NCBI GenBank assembly: GCA_000320605.2
Contig: KB445799.1
Coordinates: 424,179-488,178, forward strand
Direction: 5' to 3'
DNA length: 64,000 bases
Origin: Gelatoporia subvermispora B
Taxonomy: Eukaryota; Basidiomycota; Agaricomycetes; Polyporales; Gelatoporiaceae
Every line of letters starts with the position of its first letter. Within the stretch, counting starts at the first letter, position 1. The translations under genes were made by a program, and so were the position numbers. Below are positions 47,775-63,099 of the stretch, piece by piece. The notes below the pieces were generated by a model. It was not told the origin of the DNA, ran no database searches, and saw only the letters and a list, made by a program, of their open reading frames with translations.

Positions 47775-49188
47775 GATACCACTCACCTGACTGACCGCCC
47801 GCCCACGTGTGATGCTTACTCTTCAGACTCAAACCCAGACTCGGACTTGCCTTAAGTTCACTTATGCCGTCTCTATTCCCCTGTTGTCGCCGACGCTGAG
47901 ACACTCTGACTTGTGCCCCTGACCCAGAGGGCGCGGATGTATTGTATATATGTTTCTCGGCCCGTGGAGACGGGCCTGGAGGAGAGGGAATGCGACCGGA
48001 ATTTATTGGTGTGGTGTGGTTTGATAGCAGATCTGTCCACCCTGAGAGTGATGGATAACCCGCACGGAGTGACCGCCGCAATTCCTGCGGCCGGCAGTTG
48101 CGTATACCTAACAGTCCGTTGGTGGCGGATGCGTTCTCAGCGAACAGCCTGAAATCATCGCGCGCGAGTAGTCCAGAGTCCGGCTCAACGAAGGCATGCC
48201 CATGATGACTATAGAGCCCACCTCTAACGGTTGTTGACTCACGATGTTGTAAGTGGACATTCAAACGTTCAACGTTCCACAGACGTCTTAGACATACAAT
48301 TACATGGCAACGTCATACTAGTGGGTCCACCAGAATCAGAATTCTGCATCTGCTTTTTCTGGATTTTTGGCACGCGTGCCGATCATCTTACTTCGATCGA
48401 GTGTCGATAGCGTTATTAACCTTGCTAAATTGTCACTACGACTAGCCTGGCACGACCTGGACCATGCTAACTCTGGTCCTTAGGGTCTAAATCATCCAAC
48501 CAGCTCAGATTGGTTTCGCAATCCTCAGACCCTTCCTGCGAAATTTTTGGACACCCCAATGCGCATGTGCCTCTCGTTCATTGTATCAATTGCCAGGGTT
48601 GCCTGCGATCAACAGCTAGCACCCGAAAAGTCTTTGTCAACGGCAAAATTCGTCACAGGAGAACGTTTCGCCGACGTTGCTCGCGTCTCTAGAACGTCGG
48701 CCAGGCTTGCTCGCAATGCTCGGCCCACGACATTTCACATACCGATTTGCCGTCGTCCTTGTCCCTTGACTCATACGGTTCCGATCACTACTTGATTTAT
48801 TCGGCCTCAGGCTCGAAGGATCGATTTTGATGAGCACCGCTGCAAGGACAACCATGCAACACATGCACCAGGAATCGATGGATGCGGGATAAGACATTCT
48901 ATGACCATAGCTTTGAGCAATTAGGGGTCAAGAGAGTACGGCTAAGGAGGCAACGACTTGCAGATTTGACCAGGAGGGAGCGGCTCAGCCAGAGACTGAT
49001 CAGCGGTCGGTGGTTGGAGGTCGAAGGCCCTATTTAAATAAGTTCGTCTTCACTCGCACGGTTGATGCGCGATGGCCATTCAGGTATGACGTGCCCTCGT
49101 TGAGATGCGAGACGAGAAATATATGCATACATAACAGAAACGCGGTACCTCTGATACATCCTCGGTATACAACGCGAGTCCTTGCCCT
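47775..49188. other. Unassigned spacer
   Basis: About 1.4 kb between convergent gene ends, AT-richer from about 48240; no gene or repeat recognised. Confidence 0.5.
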
Positions 49189-50278
49189 TTACTGCGTCTG
49201 AGCGCCATATCCACGGATGCCTTCCGCAAAGTTCCACGCCGTCTCGATCTTGATCGAGTCACTGATTTCAACACCCGACTCGGTGACCTTCGCCAATTGA
49301 TACTGTCACGTATATCGCATCAGCTGGAGACGTAGTGACAGTGGTGCGCCAGGGTATACCTTGTCAAGACTGCGAGCGTCACGGTAGAAGAGTACACGCA
49401 TGCAGTCGTGCAACAGCTTGCGCGCATCCTCCTCGGTCAAAGTGTCCTGGCGACCATCAACTACTTCGCGGAGGAGTGGGATCGCAATGTGCGCGCCGTA
49501 GCCAGTCGCGAGCGATGGTGCCGAGTACGTCACGCCGAGCAGGTCAACATACGCAAGGAATCTACAAGTCAGGGACCCTCCGTTGAGCCACAGTCAAACG
49601 GCCAGGGAGCCAAGTGCACTCACCGCTTCCCATCCTTGAAGCCTCCCACGAGCAGGGCGTTCCACAGCGGGTCGAACTTGGAGCGACGAGAGTACATGAC
49701 GCGCGCAAGGTACTCGTGGACCTCAGCGGGCCCGAGCGAGTGCGCGTCCTGGTGCGTAAACTCGTCGGTAACGAGCTCGTCGAGGAGGGTCTGGATATAC
49801 TGGAAGTCGGACATGTCGCCGGACGCGCCGAGCACGGTGTTCGTGCCGACGGCGTGCAAGCGCTGGATAGACTTGAAGCGTGCGAGCGAGCCGTAGGACG
49901 CTACACGGCGCATAGATCATTACTGTGTTATAACAGATGCAATGTAAGCTAGGACACGCACCGAGGTTGTCAGCAGCCATCATGATACCGTCCTTGTACT
50001 GGATGGCGAGCACACTTGTACCAGTGACGATGGGTTGTCTGGCCGACTCATCTCAGATCGAGGTGCGCTATGGCGCAAGATAGGCAGCACTCACTGTGTG
50101 CGCTGGACCGCATCCGCAAACTTGTCGTGGCCAGGAGCGGCGCTTGGACGGTGGTGGAGGGGGTAGGTGTTGTATGCATCGTACGCGTCATTGCGCTGCA
50201 CACTAGTCAAGACACCGGACAAGTTATGAGGAAACTTTGACCTACAGGGCGACCCCAGTTTGTCGGGAAATGGTCCAT
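49189..50278 (-). CDS. PRE4: 20S proteasome subunit beta7 (PRE4/PSMB4)
   Basis: Non-catalytic beta subunit. First exon [11 protein letters not shown] at 50278; then [140 protein letters not shown], and end [10 protein letters not shown]. The TGTSV block matches PSMB4 rather than catalytic subunits. Several short introns. It lies on the same strand as beta2, with only the BAR gene between them. Confidence 0.93.
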
Positions 50279-51182
50279 AGCGATTCAAGCAGGATTGAGG
50301 GAGATGGTACGTTCTGAGGACGAGGGGCGGACGAGGAGGTGGAGGTGGTGGCGGAAGCTTGCGTCCGCGTGAACACACCGACGCGCGTCGCGCGCCTTTC
50401 TATATAAGGAAGGTCTCCGTCTTTTGTCTTGACTTCGCTTTTAGGTCTGCCTTACGGTTGCTGATTGTGCTTTGTTCATGACCTGATTATGGACATAGCA
50501 AAAGGGGCCCGGAGAAAATTCATTGCTAGCTTGATGGAACCCAAGGAATCACTCATCGGAATGCCCGATGACTGTACAGATTCCCTCCGAGTGCTAGACA
50601 TTTGTCGACCTCTTCTTGTCATGACATACATAGCAGAAGCTTGTGGATGTGTCAGTTCGCCGACCGCGAATTATTCCAGTATATCGACCAAGTTCACAAT
50701 AATATCGTAGTGTGATGTCATGTTCGAGTTGAATGGCGGCGGGACAAAGATCCTACCCTTGCTTTGTTCATGTTTCGTCGTTCTCCAGTTACTATCTGCT
50801 GCTCCTTAGTAGGTATTGATCCGTTCGCTGTGTTTTAGTTGTATAGAATCAGCACTGAGATAGAATACTTTGAACACGTGTGACATGACGATCAAGGACC
50901 TTTTAGTCGCTCCGGGCTCACCTCGAAGATAGCTTCCGAATGTGGACCGTGCTGTTGCTCGACGCCACTGACATGTAGATTCGACGTCCAGTCTCCGGAT
51001 GACGTACAGAGAATTTGGCACGAGTTTTGCTGATTCAAGAGTGATTCTAGTCGTAATGACATTGAAGGTATCGTAAACTACATGGTCGTAATGCTATGAT
51101 ATCAGTCGTACAATGGTCCATGTACTCTATACAAGCAGATTTATGCGAGATATTGTAATTTGTCTCAAAATGCAAGCAAAAA
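50279..51182. other. Spacer upstream of proteasome beta7
   Basis: About 900 bp; a TATATAA-like run near 50401-50407 lies about 125 bp upstream of the beta7 start. Nothing else recognised. Confidence 0.45.
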
Positions 51183-54002
51183 TCAGTCCTTCGACCGCTT
51201 CCTAGAGTCAGCCTTCGACCCATATCGCGCTTGCCTCCACTCTGGCGCTGGCGGGACCCGCATCTTCTTCAGATGCACAGGCAGCCATGGGCCTCCGCTA
51301 TCATCATCATCCGTCGGCTGCTCATCCTGCGTTCGGCTATCTGAGGCGGCATTTTCCTTCGGCCCTAGCTCAGCAATAGCTGTATCCATCTTGCGCCAAG
51401 GCCCGTCAGAGCCCTCGCCAAAAACACGCCCCAGTGCCGCGCGGTTGACGGCGGCATTCTCGAACCAAGTGCGGATGCCCGGCCGCTCATGCGATCCGAA
51501 CGTGCCCACAGGGACGTTCGGATGTTGCTTCTTCTCTGCCTTCTTCCCCCGTGCCACCTTCCTTCCCTTTTTCGGTTTGTGTGTGAGCGGTTCTGTATGA
51601 CCGGAACAATCCGCATCTCAGCAATCATTCAATTTCGATCAATTTGGAGAACTGCACTCACCCTGCACGCCTTTGAGCAGTTGGGACGCCTCGCTGACGA
51701 TCCGGTTCGATCGCAAGGCGCCGTGCTCAGCTTTGAATGGCTCTGCATCGCACACTGTGGTCAGCGTGAACACCTTCATGACCCCTGTGGGGTCATACTT
51801 CGAATCCGCGTCACGCTTTACGCCGGGTGCGTCAGAATATGTTCCTGGCGGTGGGACTACATCTGGCGCGAGGAGGTTGCCAAGAATGGGGTGAATCTTG
51901 GGCCGACGGGTTTCTGAGGGACTGACAGGAGAAGCATCACTCGACGAGGCGGTTGGAGGATGGGAAACAGAGACGGTCGGGCTCGCAGATGAGGATGCTT
52001 CCGAAGGGCTAACAGGAGATGGAGACACAGGACTCGGCGGGGGACGCTGGTCTGCGCGCTTGAGTGCCTTGTCCTTCAGATCCTTCAGTGACACCCCTTC
52101 GCCTCGCATCTTCGCTTTCTGCTCATCGCTCGATGATGGGACATACGGCACACACCAGCGGTGCCAGCACTCCCACGGCGAGCGGAGTGGGAAGTGCGGA
52201 TTGAGCTCCATGTACAACACACGCAGGAGGTCTGCGAGCTGCTCATTACTGCCTGCTGCGTTCGCGCTCGTCTGCTGCTTCGCGCGGTACTCTGCGATCG
52301 CTTCGTACACATACGCAAGGTCGGACGGGAAAGTGAGCGGCGGGCGGTGAGCAACTTTCAGGCAAAACGGATGTGGCCTTCCCTGCTGTTGCGGTTGCCC
52401 CTGTTGTGGCTGCTGCTGCTCTTTAGGCTGGGGTTGCAGTCTTCGGCGGAGTACGTCCGCATACGTAGGCGGGATCGCCGGCTCCGCAGCGGCCTTCTGA
52501 GACGCATCACGCGTGCGGTCCGCGTGCATGCGCTGGAACTGGCGCGCGATATAGCGCTGCTCGGCCTTAAGCATCCACGCGTCCTCCGCGTCGACTTCTG
52601 TGCCCGTTGCGGCGAACCACTCCTGCAGGCTGCGCTCCATCAGCGCGTAGTTGTACGCGTCTGCGATGCGTGCCCAGCCGAAAATGCTCGGCGGGAAGTG
52701 CGACACGACGTCGAGCAGCAGGAGCACCTCGCCGATGCTCCATGGCGCCTCGACGAGCAGCGCAAGCGGGTCCGGCGGCGCTTCTGGTGGGATGAGCGGT
52801 GACTCGGGTGGGATGACAGGTACGCCCTTCGGCAATTGGTGCGATTTGGGCCGAACTGCCTCGGGCATCTCTATTGCCTCGTTGGTGACACCAGCATCCG
52901 TCGAGCCTGTCTCGTCGAAGGTGCCGATGATGGGAATGGGTAGGCCTGGCAAGGGAAAACTCCATCTCGGATCGCTCTCGAAATTGAGATTTTGCACTGC
53001 GGGCTCCTGCTTAACCTTCTTCTTCTTCTTCCTCGACTGAGGCTTCAGGTTAGGGTCGATATCGGGAATGCTGTGTACAGGGCAAAGCGCGGGCGCTCGC
53101 GACATGCTCGGCACGTGATGCGACGGGCCTGCTTGTGGCGTCCGAGCGGCATCTTGGATTGCGCTCATGACATGTTCGCTCATCTCCTGGGTTCGTGAAG
53201 TCGCCTGACCGATGAGCGCCTTGAAGTACTCCACCTCCTGCGCGATCGCCGAGGACCACTGCTCTGCTGTCCATGTCTGGCCATCTGGGGGAGTGAACTC
53301 GAGCATGGCTTTCCGCATCTGCTCACGCTCGTTCGGGTCGAAGACGTTGTACTTCTTCGTCAGTTGGTCCATATGTGCCGACAGAGGTGATCGGTACTTG
53401 TCGAGTCCGTCCACACACCTATGAAGGACCGAGGAGTAGGTATGGCGCCTATGTGCAGCGTCCTCCGAGCCAGGAGATCCATCACCAGTGTCTGCTTGTT
53501 GGAATGCAGACAGAAGCGGGTGGTCACCCGTAGTAAGGGAGCTGAGACTATGATCCAAGTTAAGCTCTGTCATATCGGAGACCAGTCTTTCGAAGTCGGG
53601 AGGACCGAGTAGGTCATCGTCTTCCACGGACAGCTGCTTGTCCTCCGCAGAATCAGCCTTGTCATCTGGTCGCTGAGGATGAGCGCGGGAGCCCAAGCCG
53701 TACTGCACGTAGTCATACGGGGTCGGATTCCTCCGCCGATCACGCCTGGAGAGCCTGGGACGCGCGCAGCCGTCGAAGTCCACGGTGTGGTTCATCTCTA
53801 GTCCAATCAGCATATCGGACAGGGTGATTGGATCCACTTCAGCGCGCGCGTCCGCTGTGAAATCTGCGGCAAGATCAAGATCAGGCGCCACCTGCGAGTC
53901 GTCGTCTGAGGTCGAAGAGTCATAGCCAGACAGCGAGGGCGAGTATGTAGCATCACTAGGAGGATCAACCACAGAGGCGCAGGACGAAGACGCCGATCCC
54001 AT
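51183..54002 (-). CDS. Large Ser/Pro-rich protein with SANT/Myb-like segment
   Basis: About 900 aa, two exons: 54002-51662, then from a CATACAG acceptor near 51602 to 51183, joined through a split Glu codon. I do not recognise a named family. Visible parts: acidic Ser-rich N-terminus (MGSASSSCASVVDPPSDATY), a charged helical part (EQMRKAMLEFTPPDGQTW), a basic cluster (KPQSRKKKKKVKQEP), a segment PWSIGEVLLLLDVVSHFPPS with FGWARIADAYNYAL that has the Trp-Glu-Leu-Trp-Ile-Ala pattern of a SANT/Myb repeat, a Gln-rich stretch, a Ser/Pro-rich part, and a C-terminus with PVGTFGSHERPGIRTWFENA and a basic end. This suggests a nuclear, chromatin- or transcription-related role; that is inference. Confidence 0.7.
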
Positions 54003-54011
54003 GATGAACAT

Positions 54012-55124
54012 GGAGGCAATCTAACAGCGAGCTATAGTGTAATTAGCGCCACTGGCTCCGATGCGACAAAGGGCCACACACCAATTGGCAATAATAGAGC
54101 TGGAGAAACAGGGTTGACAAACTCTGAACGCGTCAATCGTCCTGCACGGTAGAGCTGCAGACAATCGAAACGATATAGAGCGGTCAAGATGGGTGAGCTG
54201 CTCCGACGTGGCTTTATAAGCTGTTGAAGCTGTGGCTCCGGTTGATGGGCCACAGCAGACAAGGCCGCACGCGTCCCGCGCTTTGCGTTCGCGCGTCAAA
54301 GCGCGCACTCGAAGAAAAGCACGCGACCTAAAAGACGCGAGGTGGCCACAACACGAACCTTCGCGGTTGTCAGGCACTTGCCAACGCACCACGACGCTCA
54401 CCACGATCGAGATCAGCGCGTGGACGGCTCCGACGGCGCTGAGCCAGTCCAGTGGCAGAGACGATAACTATTTATCAGAGGAGGCTTGCAAGTTAGGTCG
54501 AACGTCCGAGCTAGCTCTACCCTCGTTCGGCATTCTATATGCACTCACGCACAAGAAACAATAAGAATATGTCTTGCACAAAGTTTGCCGTGCCCCGAGG
54601 ACCGAGAGCAGAACGTTCTCGCGCCGCGTGGGCGACACGCTGCCGGCTAAGCTTCCATATTTGTCCAGTACGGTCACCGTGTACTGACGATGTGTCGAAC
54701 GAACAGACAATGAGGTCGGCACCTGCTGAGTCGAGGTGGCATGTTTTTCTGAGCAAGAATACGAAGACAACAAGCCAAGATTTAACGAGGGATGCTCGCC
54801 AGCCTCAAGCGTGACATACCCCCCATTGTTCCATGTCGTGACGCCATAACGTCACGAGTAGACAAGGGGCTGCTTAGAGAGGCCCAACTCCAGTCGAAAA
54901 GACTCAATTCTAAACTGATTTGCCAATCATACTTACCCCTCCTTGTGCTTGTCGATGGTAAACCAAAATGAGAGTTAGGTTCTACACAAGAGCTAAAGTA
55001 CAGGACCAGTTTATGCACAACAATGAGCTACGGAAGAGCTTCCACATCTACGATGCTTTCATCCGGGACGCGACACTGTGTGAATGAGTCGCATGTATGA
55101 GGGGATGGCGGGGGCCGCTAGATT
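54012..55124. other. Unassigned spacer
   Basis: About 1.1 kb holding the promoter of the SANT-like gene and the PRP43 3' flank. No gene recognised. Confidence 0.5.
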
Positions 55125-57936
<2,812 letters not shown>

Positions 57937-58397
57937 TTTGGACAAAAATGAGGTGTTGTCAGGGTGAAGAGAACACCGGCTTCAACAAGACGTAGCGGTA
58001 GCAGATGGCGGTGAAGAGCAGCAGTCGGTGCACGCGCTCTAACTGTCCCGAAACAGAAATCAGAAAAAACGTAAGCAAACACGAATACTTCAGTCACGTG
58101 GATTCTCCTAACCCTAATCCGAGGTTGAGTCTCGCCGGGGACCAGAGCTGTTCTCGAACATCTCTCATGCTGGTTGATGTCGACGGTAATAGACAAGCTC
58201 ACAGGGACCTATTTGAGCGCATCTTAAGAGCAGCTGTCTCCGTGTGAATCTCGTAACTGGTATACTCGGGAGAACTCCGCTACATCGCTTCGACCCTTTG
58301 ACAGCTACTGAAACATCCCCGCTGATGGCCCTCTCAATTCCAAATATTGCGCTGATTCCACATCTTTCCTCTACCATGCAGTCCAAAAAGCACCATG
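57937..58397. other. Spacer upstream of PRP43
   Basis: 461 bp between the PRP43 start and the hydrophobin stop; nothing else recognised. Confidence 0.5.
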
Positions 58398-58827
58398 TTA
58401 GAGGATGATTGGCAGACAGCCGAGTCCGATGAGGCCTCCATCTGCAAACTCCCTATTAGCAGAACATCATAACCATGGAAGCGGTAAAAACATGCCCGCA
58501 GTACTGTCGCAGCAGATAGTATTCGAATCGCTGAAGACATACTATCAGTTGTTTGTATCTGTGCCTTGATACCCAATCTACGTACCAAGAGCCACTGCCG
58601 CCGATACCGATGACTGTGATGCCGCTGCAGTCAACGCCGACGACAGTGTCGAGGTCTGCAACAACTATGTTCAAGACCATCAGAAGCTCAGAGATCAGGC
58701 CGCTTCCAGCAGTTCCCGTCTGCTGACAGCACATCGCCGTGCCAGTCGAACAAGTGCTCGGGGCTGCGGGGCTGGCAGCCGCAAGGGAGGCGAGGGCCGT
58801 GAGAGCGGAGATTGCAAAGAGCTGCAT
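58398..58827 (-). CDS. Class I hydrophobin
   Basis: Small secreted surface-active protein that coats aerial hyphae and fruiting structures. Signal MQLFAISALTALASLAAASP; then the eight-cysteine pattern C-x6-CC (CSTGTAMCC), x32, C (VGVDC), x13, C-x5-CC (CDSNTICC), x9, C (GGLIGLGC), ending LPIIL. Exons are 58827-58586, 58530-58505 (26 nt) and 58441-58398, giving 312 nt and 103 aa with the frame closed. The fifth Cys codon is split across intron 1, so reading without the intron would lose it. Spacing fits class I, not class II. Confidence 0.9.
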
Positions 58828-58893
58828 GGTGCGGGTGAGATTCAGATGCGTCGTAGACGGTGTCCGTGAGCCCAAGATCCAGAATGTAGACAT

Positions 58894-58899
58894 TTTATA
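58894..58899 (-). promoter_or_regulatory. TATA box of the hydrophobin gene
   Basis: TATAAA on the minus strand, 67 bp upstream of the start codon; consistent with a strongly expressed, regulated hydrophobin. Confidence 0.6.
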
Positions 58900-60639
58900 G
58901 CGTCCCACAAGCCTGTGCTGCAGAATTTGAATTACGGAAGGACCGTGACAATGGGTACAGGTGACCTGCCCAATAAAAAAGTTCACACTTACGACACAGG
59001 GAGTGAATAGAAGACGCCACGAAGTTGTCCCGAGTTATGCATGCGGACTGCTTGGCCCATGGTCCCGCGGATAAGAATTTGACACGGCCAGAATCAGATA
59101 GCTGATTTGCGGCCGAGCGCGCAGAAACATGTTCTGTCGGACGAGAGTATGACTGATGCTATGTGCACGCAAACGAACTCGCCGAGAAGATACGCACCAT
59201 GGTTGAGTCAGGATTGGTGGTATGGCAGGGTCTGGTCTGGTCTAACGAACCGACATATCCCGCAATTCAGGGGTAAGGCCTCGTTCGCTGAGGATGACTT
59301 CTCAAGCTTGTCACACCCCAAATCAACGCCGACCACCGACGCGGTCAACTCCGTGAGTATTTCAACTGTTCGAATGTAAGCGGGGGGAAAGGAAGCACAC
59401 GAGACTACCATGCTATAAGGACCCCGGACCAGTACATTGGCTAATGTTCAAATCGAGCAAATGGCACTAATCGATAGATACACACGGGCATTCGTGAGTC
59501 AACTGGAAGCATTGCAACCGTGGTCACATATGAGCGGAGGCAATCGAGGAAGCAAATCAGGAGACTCGCCGATCAAAAAAAAATCGTATCATAGGCTCAG
59601 GAGGTCAGCTATGTGTCAAAGCGTCAGGACCATACCCTACATCATGCTGTGCTCGAGTCCATGGTCTATGCGACATAGATCCCATGTGTTCATGAAGCCC
59701 GAGACGATGAGACTCGAGTAATTACGACACAGCGCTGCGGCAGCGACGGATAGGGCGTGTCCTCTCTGTTTCAGCGGGAATATTGCGGCCGGGATAAGTT
59801 GCGCAGATATGACAGATCATACTTGAAAAGAACAAGACGAGAACAGGGCCTCTCAGACGTGTGCTGTGGACCACTTCGCTGAAAGCACGTTCATATTCAC
59901 GGGCGCAGTGACAACACGAAGCGCGCGGCATTTCGGCAAAAACACGGCAATGTGCGGCGGAGCGGGATTTGGCCATTTAAGGCCAGAACATCCGCCCATA
60001 TGCTTACCTAAATTTGATGGCCTGCTTTCCGAGCCACTAAGGGCAGTCTCAGGGCGGACAGTACATTTGCCGACGTCCATTTAATTGATCCCATAAAATT
60101 CGAGATCGTCCGGTTCCTGATATCCTCCAGTTCCTGTCCGTAGTCACTGCTGCAATCTGGAGCGCCATGGCTTTCCATAGCTTTCCATGCGCATTGCAAC
60201 AAGTTTGCCAAGGCCGGCACTGGGCTCTGGGAGGCTCTGGGCTAGACTGGGTTGCACTGGATGGACGGAGGTGGACGGGCTCGTCAGCCTCCGCCAACGA
60301 ATATAGACATCTTCCGACTAAGAGCCTCATTGTCTCCCTAAGTGTCGCCCTAGTTGCCCTTGGGAGTCGGCGACCGAGTTCTCTAGCATAGCTGCCCATA
60401 CAATGACGTTCAGCTCTCGGTCCTGGGCCTTCGGAATGTGATTTATCTTTATGTTGGACAATTGCCCTAACTTGATGCACGAGCGTCACGGGAAGACCTC
60501 CAACCACTTAGATAGCCCTGTGACTCTGAGCTACTTTACCCGTCATGCATTCCTCGGCGGCGGTCGCTCTTGGCGTTCTCGCTGCTCTCGATCATGCAAC
60601 GGAGCCCTCCTGCTTACCGGATATCACGTCCCAAATGGG
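58900..60639. other. Long gene-poor stretch
   Basis: About 1.7 kb without a recognised gene. It holds the hydrophobin promoter. A local GCTCTGGGAGGCTCTGGG doubling occurs near 60222. Confidence 0.45.
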
Positions 60640-60865
60640 CTACTAGCCTTGCTCGGGGTGTCCTCCCGGTACTTACTGTTACAATGGGGGCACTTCTGAG
60701 TATTTGGACCCAGAATACACGAGATGAATCTACCGATGCGTCACCGGCAAGAGGCGTCAGAGGCCGTCGAGCAGCTCCCGCGGGGGCCTTCGCTCCTGGG
60801 TCAGGAAGCACTGTGTCCTCCCGTGTCAGCCCGTGTCCTGCAGAGACCTTCAGCACGACAGGTTG
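60640..60865 (+). pseudogene. Decayed cysteine-repeat fragment
   Basis: One frame reads CSGCPPGTYCYNGGTSEYLD near 60651-60710 to a stop at about 60725; another reads APAGAFAPGSGST then SPCPAETFSTTGC near 60774-60860. The second part matches the live gene downstream (APPGMYVSGSGST, RPCPAGTFSGLGA). Two cysteine-repeat pieces in different frames mark a broken relative of that gene, about 500 bp upstream of it. Confidence 0.6.
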
Positions 60866-61332
60866 TTTATTACGTAAGATCGATGCCATGCGTTTGCCAT
60901 GCTCCCAAACCACGGCGCGATATATATAATTCCTACCGTTCTCTTCGTCCGATCTTCAATGCTTAATCATTGAGATCGCTCAGTACCTGAATCTGGGCTC
61001 AATAATCGACCGAATACATCTCACAAGAGCTCACAGGTCGGACAGGGTCGGACGGGGAGATCAGCCCTTGCAGGTTCCTCCGCCTTGATCGAACTTGCTC
61101 AATATACATATAGCCTCATGGTCTCCCAACCTCTCCCAACCTGGCCCTGATCTGCCCTGATCGCCTCGGTCGGCGAAACTGCTCGCCGACGGAGATGCTC
61201 TGAGCAGATTTCGTTGAACATTCTCCCTTGGGTCTTGGAACGGCTCGACCTTCAGTTAAATCGACTCCCAATCCACGCTGGCCCAAGAGGTCTCACCTCT
61301 AGTCCCCTCGTTTCTTGCGACACTCCTTCGCT

Positions 61333-63099
61333 ATGCATCCTCCGGCAGCGTTCATCATAGGTCTGCTCGCACTCCTTGCTGCGCCGGTACATGCTACGTC
61401 TCCATGTGAACAGGGCACGTACTCTACGAACGGCATGCAACCGTGTATTCAATGTCCTAGTGGCACTTATCAGCCATGTACGCCTGGATGTCTATCGTCG
61501 AACAAATGATGCTTATTTTCTGTCACCTCATGATTAGTCATTATTGCGACGTCCTGCATACAAGCTCCGCCGGGAATGTATGTATCAGGGTCTGGTAGCA
61601 CTGGAACCAGACCTTGTCCTGCGGGAACCTTCAGTGGCCTAGGGGCTTCGTCGTGCTCTACTTGTCCTGAGGGGTCGTTCAGCGGCTCAGCAGCTTCGTC
61701 GTGCACCCCTTGTCCCGAGGGGGCGTTCAGTCGTAAGTGTGATTTGTTCTGCGCAGCTTGGCTGTATCTAAGTCATATGCAGAGGCTGGTTCGGCGAGCT
61801 GCACGGCTGTCCCACCTGGATATTATGCAGATGCCGATGGGAATGAGTACCCTTGTCCTGTCAATACTTTCAATACGGGCTCTGCTCTTAGCTGCTCTCC
61901 CTGCCCTACCGGAACCATTAGTGGTGAGTCAAGCATATTCACTCAACGGATCGCATCTCATGGATCTTTCAGCATCTGGATCATCAAGCTGCACCAGTGT
62001 CCCTCCGGGATACTACATTTCCACTGATGGATCTGAGCTTCCCTGCCCGTCTGGCACTTATGGCCTTGGTGGTAGCAGCGGCTGTACCGATTGCCCTGCT
62101 GGGACATACCAGAGCGGTAAACCTGATTTCGATCATGTCAAAAGTTATCCTCTAACTAGATTCACAGGCACTGGTGCATCGAGCTGCACTGCTATCGATC
62201 CCGGATACACCGCTAGCTCTGATGGGACTTCTCAGCTGTCATGCGGTCAGGGCTTCTATAGCTCCGGCGGTACCTCAGGATGCACCATCTGCCCAGCTGG
62301 CTCGTCCTGCGCAGATGATGCCAACTCCGAGCCGGCGCCATGCGCACCCGGAACCTACTCGAGCGACCTCGGCGCTCAAGCTTGCGCGTCTTGCGCGGCA
62401 GGCTTCTTCGTTGATTATTCGGGTGCTACAACTTGTTGCCAGTGGTAGGTCGAATCACCTCTTCAATTAATCGCAACGAATTGACGGTTCTCCAGTTGCT
62501 CGGGTTTCAGCAGTGTAAGAGAGATTTACTGAGATTCTAGATTGAGAAGGCTTACACGAAAAGCAGTCCTCGGGCCAGGCGCAATGCACGTCTCTGGTCT
62601 CCTCAACCGCGACATGCACGACGACTAACAACCAGTGCCGTACGTGTTTTTTACATTCATGTTACACAAGGCTCATTCATGCTTCCGGAACAGCGAGCGT
62701 TGGTGGACCGGTCCCATCGGGAGTGATTTACAGGCGTGCTAAGCCTCAGCGCACCACGTGCCCTCAGGGACAGAAGAGCTGCCCCGTATACGGCCTGCAG
62801 GCCGGTAAAGTCAAGGGTTACGAATGCGTCGATGTAGAGAGCGACCTCGAGTCATGCGGTGGTTGTGTTTCCAGCGACTCTTCCCCAGGCCGGAGGGATG
62901 GCGACGGAGGCAGAGATTGCAGTGCGATCCCGAATGTCGACGCAGTCGAATGCCGCGCCGGGGCATGCCTTATTAGTGAGTTGGTCCCGCGTTGACAATC
63001 GAGCGGTGTCTAACTGTTCGTGCAGCTAAATGCGCAACTGGTTACATACTTTCACGCGATGGACAGACCTGTATTTCCGTCTTCAGCGAACAGCCTTGA
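61333..63099 (+). CDS. Secreted cysteine-repeat protein with C-terminal CPL1-like domain
   Basis: Predicted extracellular protein. Signal MHPPAAFIIGLLALLAAPVH from 61333, then a series of GCC2/GCC3-type cysteine repeats (pattern PPG-Y, CP-GT-S-G, SSC--CP-G): CIQCPSGTYQP, APPGMYVSGSGSTGTRPCPA, SCSTCPEGSFSGSAASSCTP, VPPGYYADADGNEYPCPVNT, VPPGYYISTDGSELPCPSGT, GCTICPAGSSCADDANSEPA, PCAPGTYSSDLGAQACASCA. Introns of about 50 bp tend to fall between repeats. After a spacer region the CPL1-like domain follows: CPQGQKSCPVYGLQAGKVKG, YECVDVESDLESCGGC, DCSAIPNVDAVECRAGACLI, KCATGYILSRDGQTC, ending SVFSEQP. Exons near 62450-62720 are uncertain. Similar C-terminus to the gene at 25242. Function unknown; a cell-wall or surface role is a guess. 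Confidence 0.8.
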
